From: an uncultured Bacteroidota bacterium
Lineage (GTDB): Bacteria; Bacteroidota; Bacteroidia; Bacteroidales; P3
Length of the DNA: 43,830 nt
Assembly: GCA_902793295.1 (NCBI GenBank)
Contig: CADBDA010000017.1
Span: 1-43,830 of the forward strand
Direction: 5' to 3'
In this document: positions 37,301 to 43,830 of the stretch, one piece after another
How positions within the stretch are numbered: position 1 is the first letter of the stretch
How the letters are laid out: every line of letters begins with the position of its first letter
The notes under the pieces: generated by a model
The model's input: the letters and a program-made list of their open reading frames with translations, nothing else
What the model was told of the DNA's origin: nothing
Database searches by the model: none
Made by a program: the position numbers and the translations under genes

Positions 37301-40300
37301 TTCGCTGGTGCCGGCGAAAAAGCGCACCTGGTTTTCGTCGCGGTCGACGACGACCACCATACGGCGGAAGTCGGTGAGCGGCTCCATAGGTTTCGACACC
37401 ATATGGTAGTCGTTAATGTCGAGGTACATACGGCAGCTGTCGCCGTCGGGAACCAATCCGAAGGAGATGTCGCTGCCCGAAGTGGAGTGTCCGAAGAGTT
37501 CCATCTTGCTTGCGGGGATGGGCGAGTAGGGTTTGGCGATGAGGTCGATGCTGAACGACTTGCTGGCCAGCACGCGAGTCACTTCGCTCGATGCGCCGCA
37601 GGTGGGCGTTCCGTCGAAGTAGAGCGAGGTGCCCGTCGTGATGCGTCCGCTCGAGTTGGTGATGCCGAGCAGCTGGAAGTTGTTGTCCTCGTCGAGGTAG
37701 TTGCCGGCAATGGGTTCGTTAAAGCGCAGCTTGATGTTGTCGGCCACGCCGAGGATGCCGAAGGCCGGTTCGGGCTGGCCGAAGACGCGCGGCGGACGAG
37801 TGTCCTTGGTACCCGTGAGCACGGGCGACGACTTGGTGATGAAGCCCGAGCCGTGGCGGCAGAAGCTCACGGCGCGCAGGTCGTAGTGCTGCTCGATGGG
37901 GTCGCGTTCGCCGTAGAAGTGTATGTTGTCGATGCGGCCGCCGGTAATCATAGCCTTGGTGCCGCTGGCGGCGGCATAGATGGCGCTGTCGTAATAGTAG
38001 GAGCAGATGGTCACCCACTCGTCGGCGCTCTGCGTCGACAGCTTGTACTGTAGCTCTATGTGGTCGAAGCCGCGGTAGTTGACGTCATAGTCGATGATGC
38101 TCACCGGCAGGTAGTAGCCCGTCGAGTCCTGCGGCGAGAGGGTGTTGAGCACCCAGTTTTCGTGTGGCTGCTCGATGTTGACGTCGCAGCTCACCGGCAT
38201 AAAGTGAACCGAGAACTGGGCCTGGCTTTTGTTATAGGCGATGCAGGTCGACTGAAACTCGATAATGAGGTCCTCGAAGTCGTAGCCGTCGCCGGCATAG
38301 ACCTCCATAGTCTTGGTGATGACTTGCGAGCCTGTGAGGATTATGCTGCGGCCGTCGGTGAGGGGCATGCCGTCGATATAGACGCGGGCGCCGTGTGGAT
38401 TGCTCGAGTCCTTCATTTTTAGCTTGAAGGTAATGGGAAACTCTACGCCAGAACCTGCGGTGGCCTCAGTTTCGTTGTAGAGTTGGATGGTGAAGATGGC
38501 GGGACGGTCTATCGGCACATTGCTGAGTTCGTGGACGTTGATGTCGACCTTGGGGTTCTCGAGTCGCAGCGAGCCTGCCGAGAGTGGCATCTTGGGGCGG
38601 TAGAACTCGGTGCTGTCGGCCACCTCGCAGGGGCATCTGGTAGCGCCACCGCGCAGGTAGTAGACCAGCGAGCCGTAGAGGTAGTCGTCGCCGTCGTAGT
38701 CGTTGCCTTCGCTAACGAAGTCGCGCGTGTCGGCCGAGGCAGTGTTGAAGGCAAAGTCGCTGATGCTCTTCTTCAAACGATAGACGCTGACATCCATATT
38801 GCTGTACATATCAGGTGCCAGGGTGAAGCCTATCTCACGTGTGTGCGAGAGGCGCTCCTCGGGGTCGCGCCCGAACTGGAAGTCGATAATGGGTACAAGC
38901 GAGAATTTGGTAGCAGAACCTGGGGCATTGAGGGCTACATTGTATGGACTATCACTGTTTTCACCAATAGCACCACTATATTGATTGTGAATATATTTAA
39001 TATCATTAAATGCATTAATAATTAATTGCCTCATAGAACTGCTGAAAGCGTTGCCCAAATGGCTGACCAGGTCTCCTGTACCCACGCTGGCGCCGGGATA
39101 GTCCCAATAGACGTGGTAAGCATCGCTGTAGGAGTAGGTGTCGGAGTGCGAGAGTGTGAGAGGACCGCTGACGGAATAGGTAGCCACCGAGTCGTGCTGG
39201 CTCTGGTGAATGGCGGCGACCTTCTCGGCCTCGTTCTGTAGCAGCAGCTTGACCCAGTCGGCGATGCGACGGTTCAGGCTGGCCACCTCGTCGACATAAT
39301 ACTGCGACGAGTTTTCGGGCAGCATAGCCAAATAGTCGCTACCCCAGTTTGTGTCACTGGGTGCTACGCGGCTCCAATATACTTGTGTATTGCGAGCGTT
39401 GGCGGTGGCCTGTGCGGTGGCGCTGTCGCAGGTCAGCAGCAAGGCGTCGCGCTGGTGCATCAGCTGCGGAATGAGGTTGTCGCGGATATGGCTGTGGGTG
39501 TAGGCGAAGGTGGCAGCCAACGCGGGACCGCTCTCCAGCTCGCTGCCGATGACCAGATAGTAGCGCTGGCCGTTGGTGTCAACGCCAGTGCCCACGGTCT
39601 GCATAGTGCCGTTGGCACTGCTGCCGCCGAGGTCGGTGAATGTCACCGAGTCGAGAGGCTGCACAGCATCCACACGGCGGAAATAGACGTTCTGCACCGC
39701 ACCGATATAGACATCAGCATCCTGACCGACAAAATAGGGGTTGTCGCTGGTGCTGATGCGCTCGTTGGTGCGGAAGGTGTAGTTGCCTTCGTGCTTGTAG
39801 TTGTAGCTGCTTTTGATGGGCAGGGAGAAATCATAAGTAGTGCTGAAGTCCATTGTCTGTCCACTGAACACACCAATTCCTGCACCCATAAACATCTTTG
39901 CCTGAGTACCGAGGGTAAGACCGAATTCGAGTCCGAACGTGAACTGGAAGTCGTAGGTGTAGCTGTAGGAGTATTCCGCGCCGCTTTCGATATAGGCACT
40001 TGAGGTGCTTCCCGGCGGGTCGCGCAGCACGTCGAGCAGCTGGATGGTGCCGTGGGTCGAGGTGATGGCGTCGGCTGCGGTGGCGCGGTGGCCGGTCACA
40101 TAGCCGCGCACAGCCTGTTGCACCACATACTCGCCCTCGCTCTCCACCGAGAGGTCGAGCACACGCTGCACGTTGGTATCGCTGCGCACAAAGGAGACAT
40201 AGTCGATGGGGATGCTGAAGTCGGCGCTGCCGAGGGTGTCGAGCTCGAGGCTCATCACCTGCGTGTTGGCGTTCTCGTTTTCGTGCATTCCGTTGTAGAC

Positions 40301-42601
40301 CTTCAGCGTGCCGCCCTTGATGCGCACCTCGTCGCGGGCGCCGTTGGGATTGTTGTTATAGTAATAGTCCTCGTGGGCGTAGGCGCGGAAGTCGTAGGTG
40401 CCGCTCTTGAAGACCGGAGCCCCGAAGAGGTAGCTGTAGCTGCCGTCGGCCTGCTTGGTGGCCAAAGGTACCTGAATAATCTGGTTGGTGATATTCTGGC
40501 GTGCCATAGTGGGTTCGCCGAGGTAGTCGACCTCCATACCCCAGTGCAGCTGCTTGCAGGTGATGCTGATGGGAGCACGGTAGGTGAGCTTGTACTGTGC
40601 ATTGCTGGTGGTGTAGCGGGCATACTGGCCCCAGGCGTTGGCGCCTGTGGGGGCTTCGCGCACGGTATCGCTCGCGGTGGCGGCATCGCTGAGGTCGACC
40701 ACATCGCCTGTACGTCCGCGGCTGAAGAGGGTGGCATAGCCGGTGGCGTTGGCCTGAACAATCTTCCACCGCACGGGGAAGAGGTCGGCGCTGAACTCGC
40801 CCGTCACCGGGTCGGGCTCGATGACCACGCGACGCAGCTGGTAGTGGACCTGGGTCTGTCCCACAGTGTCCACTCCGTTGAATCCACCATACAGCAGATG
40901 AGGAACAGTATATTCGAGTGTGTCCTTGGTGAGGTCGGAGGGCACGCGCACCACATAGCTCACGTTGTCGCCCTCGAGCTCGAGGACCAGGCGGAGGTTG
41001 TCGCCCAGATTGTTGTGCGAGAGGCCGAGGCCGAGGGGCAAGGCCGCTTGGTCGAGACCGCCGCTGACGCGTCCCGTGAGGCGCACCTTGGTCTGGTCCC
41101 ACACGCGCACGCCGTCGAGCGGTGTGTCGAGGGTGAGCAGGCTGTCGCCATCCATACGCACATAGCCGTCGCCGTCGAAGTGGTGGCCGTCCTTGACCAC
41201 CTGCAGCGTGAAGGCGCTACCCTGCGGCACGCGCAGCTCGAAGTTGCCGTTGGCGTCGGTGCGCACCGGCGAGCCGGCAAAGCGCATCGTCGTGCCGTTG
41301 AGGCGGAAACAGGCGTCGCGCACAGGCACCGAGCTGTTCTCGAAGAGCACACGGCCGGTGAAGCGCACCGAGCTGATGTTGTCGAAGTCAACCCCCTGCG
41401 TATTGCAGCGGTTCAGCGTCAGCGTGATGGTGGCCGACGTGGAGTTAGTATTGTTGTAGCGGAACTGGGCGGTCTGCGAGGTGGGGGTGATGGCATATTC
41501 CACACCGCCGCCGTAGGGCAGACTGTCTAAGAGGTAGGCACCCGTGGAGTCGGTGGTGACCACCTGCACCGTGGCGCCGTTGTCGGTCCGCGTGGCGGTG
41601 ACGGTGATGCCGGGGCATCCGCTGCCGTCCTCGTAGTGTACGCGGCCGGCGATGCGGCCGTAGGGCGAACGCGAGCCGGTGGTGACGTGGCTTGTGCTGA
41701 CGGTATTGCCTTCGCAGGTGTAGCTCATCGTCACGCGGTACTGCCACACGGGGCTTATCTGCGGGTCGGCCGTGCGGTCCACCCAGAAGCTGTTGGTCGT
41801 GGTGCCGAGGGTGGTCCAGGCAGCGTTGGGGTCGTTGTCGGGCCGTGTCTCGACGAGGAACTCGTCGACGCCGCCGTCGGTCATCCCCCAGGTAAGGCGC
41901 ACATATTCGGGCGAGGTCTGGTGCGTGCCGCTGAGGCTTTCGAGGTTGGCGGCATTGGTGTAGTAGGGCGTGCTGCTGCCACCGGAGGGCGTAATCGTTC
42001 CGGAGAGCCTGGCGCTATACAATGGCAGACTGATGCCGGTTGTGTCGAGCATCCAGGCGTATGAGTAGTGGACGCAAGGACTGTTTGTCACGTCGGTGTA
42101 GGTGAAACTTACGACGCCGTTAAAATAGGTGCTCCAGTCGGGATTGTGTATTACACGGTAGAGTGCAGCCTTGATGGAGTCGTCAGGCACGGGGATGCGG
42201 ATGGTATCGCCCGTCTCCTGCATAATCTTGAGGATATAGAGTGTGGCACGGTCGTCCCAATAGCCATGTGGCTCGTGGCAACTGTTGTTGCCGCACGGAC
42301 CTCTATAATTTGAGTTGCTCATTCGGATTGTCAGATGCACCTTGTGGTTGTCAGCGAAATTGTCGTCAAGGTGGTAGTATATATTGTTGTTGAACCACGC
42401 CATATAGAGAGTAGGGCTGACACTGGCGCTGCGGGCGTAGTCGTGTCCTGTCCAGCCCCAGATGGACGACGAGGTGCGGCGCACGCGGTAGTAGATGGTG
42501 TTGCTGTGCTCGACGGGGTTGTACCAGGCGGCACGGGCGGAGTCGACGTAGGTGAAGGTTCTCTCGTTCGTTGCGGTGTCGCCCCACTCGATGGGCATCA
42601 T
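34310..42601 (-). CDS. Giant T9SS-secreted surface protein, main part
   Basis: The 2763-codon frame is the larger part of a multidomain surface protein and continues the frame of the 42644-43723 segment beyond a TAG codon. In order (plus coordinates falling): a beta-rich region with Cys, a fibronectin III-like segment near 41700-41920, two carboxypeptidase-regulatory-like beta-sandwiches (GRIAGRVHYEDGSGCPGITV near 41650, VRFTGRVLFENSSVPVRD near 41370), a Tyr/Ser/Gly-rich strand segment near 39760-40015, LamG-like jelly-roll domains near 37130-37650 and 36500-37000, a domain shared with the 33837 lipoprotein near 35455-35740, two related GWNWISF/GWNAFPY units near 34900-35400, and a C-terminal type A sorting domain (AYPIPFTDHVDF to TTLKLIKK). 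The sorting domain predicts export by T9SS and surface attachment. No signal peptide lies in this frame; it is in the upstream segment. The ATG at 42601 is only the first in-frame Met. Confidence 0.85.
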   Translation of the reverse strand: MMPIEWGDTATNERTFTYVDSARAAWYNPVEHSNTIYYRVRRTSSSIWGWTGHDYARSASVSPTLYMAWFNNNIYYHLDDNFADNHKVHLTIRMSNSNYRGPCGNNSCHEPHGYWDDRATLYILKIMQETGDTIRIPVPDDSIKAALYRVIHNPDWSTYFNGVVSFTYTDVTNSPCVHYSYAWMLDTTGISLPLYSARLSGTITPSGGSSTPYYTNAANLESLSGTHQTSPEYVRLTWGMTDGGVDEFLVETRPDNDPNAAWTTLGTTTNSFWVDRTADPQISPVWQYRVTMSYTCEGNTVSTSHVTTGSRSPYGRIAGRVHYEDGSGCPGITVTATRTDNGATVQVVTTDSTGAYLLDSLPYGGGVEYAITPTSQTAQFRYNNTNSTSATITLTLNRCNTQGVDFDNISSVRFTGRVLFENSSVPVRDACFRLNGTTMRFAGSPVRTDANGNFELRVPQGSAFTLQVVKDGHHFDGDGYVRMDGDSLLTLDTPLDGVRVWDQTKVRLTGRVSGGLDQAALPLGLGLSHNNLGDNLRLVLELEGDNVSYVVRVPSDLTKDTLEYTVPHLLYGGFNGVDTVGQTQVHYQLRRVVIEPDPVTGEFSADLFPVRWKIVQANATGYATLFSRGRTGDVVDLSDAATASDTVREAPTGANAWGQYARYTTSNAQYKLTYRAPISITCKQLHWGMEVDYLGEPTMARQNITNQIIQVPLATKQADGSYSYLFGAPVFKSGTYDFRAYAHEDYYYNNNPNGARDEVRIKGGTLKVYNGMHENENANTQVMSLELDTLGSADFSIPIDYVSFVRSDTNVQRVLDLSVESEGEYVVQQAVRGYVTGHRATAADAITSTHGTIQLLDVLRDPPGSTSSAYIESGAEYSYSYTYDFQFTFGLEFGLTLGTQAKMFMGAGIGVFSGQTMDFSTTYDFSLPIKSSYNYKHEGNYTFRTNERISTSDNPYFVGQDADVYIGAVQNVYFRRVDAVQPLDSVTFTDLGGSSANGTMQTVGTGVDTNGQRYYLVIGSELESGPALAATFAYTHSHIRDNLIPQLMHQRDALLLTCDSATAQATANARNTQVYWSRVAPSDTNWGSDYLAMLPENSSQYYVDEVASLNRRIADWVKLLLQNEAEKVAAIHQSQHDSVATYSVSGPLTLSHSDTYSYSDAYHVYWDYPGASVGTGDLVSHLGNAFSSSMRQLIINAFNDIKYIHNQYSGAIGENSDSPYNVALNAPGSATKFSLVPIIDFQFGRDPEERLSHTREIGFTLAPDMYSNMDVSVYRLKKSISDFAFNTASADTRDFVSEGNDYDGDDYLYGSLVYYLRGGATRCPCEVADSTEFYRPKMPLSAGSLRLENPKVDINVHELSNVPIDRPAIFTIQLYNETEATAGSGVEFPITFKLKMKDSSNPHGARVYIDGMPLTDGRSIILTGSQVITKTMEVYAGDGYDFEDLIIEFQSTCIAYNKSQAQFSVHFMPVSCDVNIEQPHENWVLNTLSPQDSTGYYLPVSIIDYDVNYRGFDHIELQYKLSTQSADEWVTICSYYYDSAIYAAASGTKAMITGGRIDNIHFYGERDPIEQHYDLRAVSFCRHGSGFITKSSPVLTGTKDTRPPRVFGQPEPAFGILGVADNIKLRFNEPIAGNYLDEDNNFQLLGITNSSGRITTGTSLYFDGTPTCGASSEVTRVLASKSFSIDLIAKPYSPIPASKMELFGHSTSGSDISFGLVPDGDSCRMYLDINDYHMVSKPMEPLTDFRRMVVVVDRDENQVRFFAGTSELTDQANIADSLINSQLSSLRSQSAPLVFGHGYRGNMLETRVWIKALSQAEIVETHEKHLTGYEKKLAAYYPMNEGRGNTCADLASGSTLTLQGFAWTNPAGYALHLDGTQPVSLDQNIFSRSAIQDYTLMFWFRTEANNAPLFSAGWRQRGYQGVDGFDGTLIAIENGSLSFHNGNLMQQASGTFADGAWHHYVLTVNRTQNNAAIYVDGNLMNTFATDTLSGLSGDMMLGGAWNSEVLSGTIDELVLFEQALPKNLVEAYDNIAPYGDEMGLVAWLPFSEQVENSNGIMEEHFSINNRKIFRTTDGTVVEKIQPLVTAPVFSTLNTQFATNEDIAPVRERGLLTKMNFDWSFNQDELLININMLDREINKNNIFITVRNVEDLNGNRTISPTMWQVYVNKNVLLWSENRLQGVFYETMVDDFELSADIQNISGRRHQFTIEGLPSWMSVSQAYGSINPQETIGLRFTIDHNLPVGIYSEIIYLTDEDGLSEPLKIMVEIKAFCPWDDDNPRGYARQMSLRGQVMVDGAYDSDPQDVVVAMLGNDIVGKANVDFNAEAGTSYLYLTIHGNEVFEGMPLHFRLWQASTGRIYSLMPSTEVSYQNDATVGLPPAAPVLLSTSANEVQSLDIVQGWNWISFYLEPDSNASVGDLLYSATPWSVGDQMKSVATQQFAEWDGEQWTGSFFSLDYKQMYMMRTADYHNHTQLAGRRLATDAERTIQLHHGWNAFPYLLSSTMNLTNALADYIENVTVGDIIKSQTEFAVYSENERWEGSLKVLNPGQGYLLYRNADATVDFTFRNGGSVKGPESELPEQSDHSIRPATNMTVIAALDSKLSACNSQLSAYINGTPVASVSPQVVDGDTLFFLTLTTDNAGDITFALEQDGMQTYGLQIKNTQTRGLRATPNSHYGALGNPVMLSALNAQVTAYPIPFTDHVDFTSTDGWADDFTITIYNATGVIIDRISSTRWTPTVTLAAGVYFATVNNNGTITTLKLIKK

Positions 42602-42643
42602 AGCGATGGTCTGCGCGTCGCTGAAGTCGCTGCTGTAGGCACG

Positions 42644-42646
42644 CTA
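42644..42646 (-). other. In-frame TAG interrupting the giant gene
   Basis: The TAG at 42646-42644 (minus strand) is in the same frame as both flanking segments: 15 codons separate it from the Met at 42601. The frame reads NDMFEL, stop, RAYSSDFSDAQ and onward with no shift. A single C-to-T change from CAG (Gln) would explain it. Without it the gene would run from 43723 to 34310, 3137 residues. Confidence 0.9.
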
Positions 42647-43723
42647 CAGCTCGAACATATCATTCGGCACGATGTCCTCTGTGTTGGGATAGCGTATCTT
42701 CCAGCTGAGCTGCTTGTAGCGGTTGTCGTAATAGGTGATGTTGTCGCCCTCGCGCTGGTAGGAGTAGGTGCTGGCCGTGAAGTCGTGGATGCGGTGGTAT
42801 GCGGGTACGTTGACTTTATTGGACGTGTACCACAGAATGATGTCGGACGAGTCGGTGGACTCGGAGCTGTGCACCTGCATAAAGATGCGGAAGCCGGGCT
42901 GCACGGTGTCCTCGGCCTGCAGCCACAACATACCGCTTTGTTCCTGACAGGGGATCTGTGCCGGGTTCCACGAGGTGTAGTACTTGATGGGCTGTTGGAA
43001 AGCGACGTAGGGCACGGCCACCTTGCCTGCTGAGTTGGCGCTGTTTTCGTTGTTGGAATAGAAGATGGGGTTTATCAGCTGGGGCTGCACATCGCGGCTG
43101 TTGAGGTTGCTGAAAGTGCCCAGGGTGAAGTTCTTTGTGTATTGGGTTTGGGTACTTACAGATGACCCATTCTGGAAAGTAATCTCAGTTACTGTTGATT
43201 GGAATTGTATACCCGCCGTGATAGTGCTCCCCAGAACCGACTCTGGCGGATACCAGTCGAACTCAATGTAATACTCTTGTCGGTAGAGATTCAAGCGCAC
43301 TTCTTCTGAATTACTTCCCTGCAAATCGTACGTCAGATTGTGCATTTGGATGGTATCGGTATTGAAAGTTGCATTCACGCCATCACTTGCCGAAGTGAAC
43401 ACAACGGTTCCCGACATCACTCGGAACTTATGTTCACCATAATAAGTATAAAGTTCAAGAATAGGCACAGGGGTCTGTCCGCCCGCACTATAGTAGATCT
43501 GGCCATTGTCAATTATACTATATAGGGAGCTCCCGAAATAAAAACGTACAGGAATCCTGAAGTGCAACTTGCCTTGTGCAGTCTTCACGGCATCGTAATA
43601 ATTTGAGTCAACTATGCGTTGTACGAACGCACGATCTGTTGGCAGTGCCTGCGCCGACCTGGGCAGCAGCATCGCCGCCATCAGCGGTAATGCCATTAAT
43701 AAGGTTTTAAAAAAGTGTTTCAT
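42644..43723 (-). CDS. Giant T9SS-secreted surface protein, N-terminal segment
   Basis: The 359-aa frame carries the export signal of the giant protein (MKHFFKTLLMALPLMAAMLLPRSAQA). The ATG at 43723 is chosen because it begins this signal peptide; the longer frame to 43768 adds 15 residues before it. The mature part is beta-rich (many Tyr, Ser, Thr, Val) with no clear named domain, and it ends at the TAG discussed separately. Its own C-terminus has no sorting tail, so if the TAG acts as a stop the product would be exported to the periplasm but not displayed by T9SS. Confidence 0.75.
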   Translation of the reverse strand: MKHFFKTLLMALPLMAAMLLPRSAQALPTDRAFVQRIVDSNYYDAVKTAQGKLHFRIPVRFYFGSSLYSIIDNGQIYYSAGGQTPVPILELYTYYGEHKFRVMSGTVVFTSASDGVNATFNTDTIQMHNLTYDLQGSNSEEVRLNLYRQEYYIEFDWYPPESVLGSTITAGIQFQSTVTEITFQNGSSVSTQTQYTKNFTLGTFSNLNSRDVQPQLINPIFYSNNENSANSAGKVAVPYVAFQQPIKYYTSWNPAQIPCQEQSGMLWLQAEDTVQPGFRIFMQVHSSESTDSSDIILWYTSNKVNVPAYHRIHDFTASTYSYQREGDNITYYDNRYKQLSWKIRYPNTEDIVPNDMFEL

Positions 43724-43774
43724 ATATTTTTTTATGGTTCTTCCGACAAATGCGTAGGTGAGACACAATAAAAG

Positions 43775-43830
43775 AAGCTGGCATTTCGTATTGTAAATGC
43801 TAATAATAAGTACGGAATGGAAACCAGCTT
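43775..43830. repeat. Imperfect inverted repeat at the right edge
   Basis: AAGCTGG at 43775-43781 is mirrored by CCAGCTT at 43824-43830, and the inner bases CGTA/TACG also pair. The arms are about 16-20 bases with gaps. It lies upstream of the giant gene and may be cut by the window end. Confidence 0.4.

Overview
The window looks like a chromosomal segment of a member of the Bacteroidetes, most likely order Bacteroidales. Four things point there: a type IX secretion (T9SS) C-terminal sorting tail on a giant surface protein; a TamA-like barrel made as a lipoprotein (TamL); an archaeal-type prolyl-tRNA synthetase and a three-gene SdhC/SdhA/SdhB complex of the Bacteroidetes kind; and several TAnnTTTG elements, the Bacteroidetes -7 promoter consensus. 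Almost no gene has a Shine-Dalgarno site; clpB is the exception. No tRNA, rRNA, CRISPR array or complete insertion sequence was found.

Layout. (1) 1-4250 is AT-rich and looks acquired. It holds a DNA methyltransferase whose helicase half is missing and an unrecognised 443-aa protein with a HEPN-like R-x4-H motif, closed by a strong terminator, then a stretch with only a doubtful 45-aa ORF. (2) 4308-6673, minus strand: aquaporin aqpZ and proS, each with its own terminator. (3) 6823-14977, plus strand, an envelope block: a Trp/Tyr/Gly- and Ser/Arg/Asn-rich secreted protein, an alkaline phosphatase, a small outer-membrane-type protein, waaA (Kdo transferase), tamL (overlapping waaA by an ATGA) and a polyprenyl diphosphate synthase. 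(4) 15167-17545: a proton-motive energy-transduction operon (ExbB, a small membrane protein, two ExbD) ending in a terminator. (5) 17728-26662: trmN6, clpB (minus), a short WG-repeat protein (minus), glyA (minus), a long WG-repeat protein with an 87-residue period, and dihydroorotase. (6) 26712-30973: a PepSY-like secreted protein and the sdhC-sdhA-sdhB operon; SdhC carries an unusual soluble insertion. (7) 30974-33836: an inverted pair of 7-bp tandem repeats, two unrecognised secreted proteins, three tandem 29-bp repeats and a terminator. (8) 33837-43723, minus strand: a giant T9SS cargo gene (about 3137 codons) interrupted by one in-frame TAG, overlapping a small lipoprotein gene that seems to be a stand-alone copy of one of its C-terminal domains.

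The housekeeping genes are ordinary. The places that deserve a second look are the restriction-like remnant with its HEPN-like partner at the left edge, the interrupted giant adhesin-like gene with its lipoprotein partner, and the compact DNA repeats around the two unknown secreted proteins. Functions are assigned by reading motifs; no database search was run.
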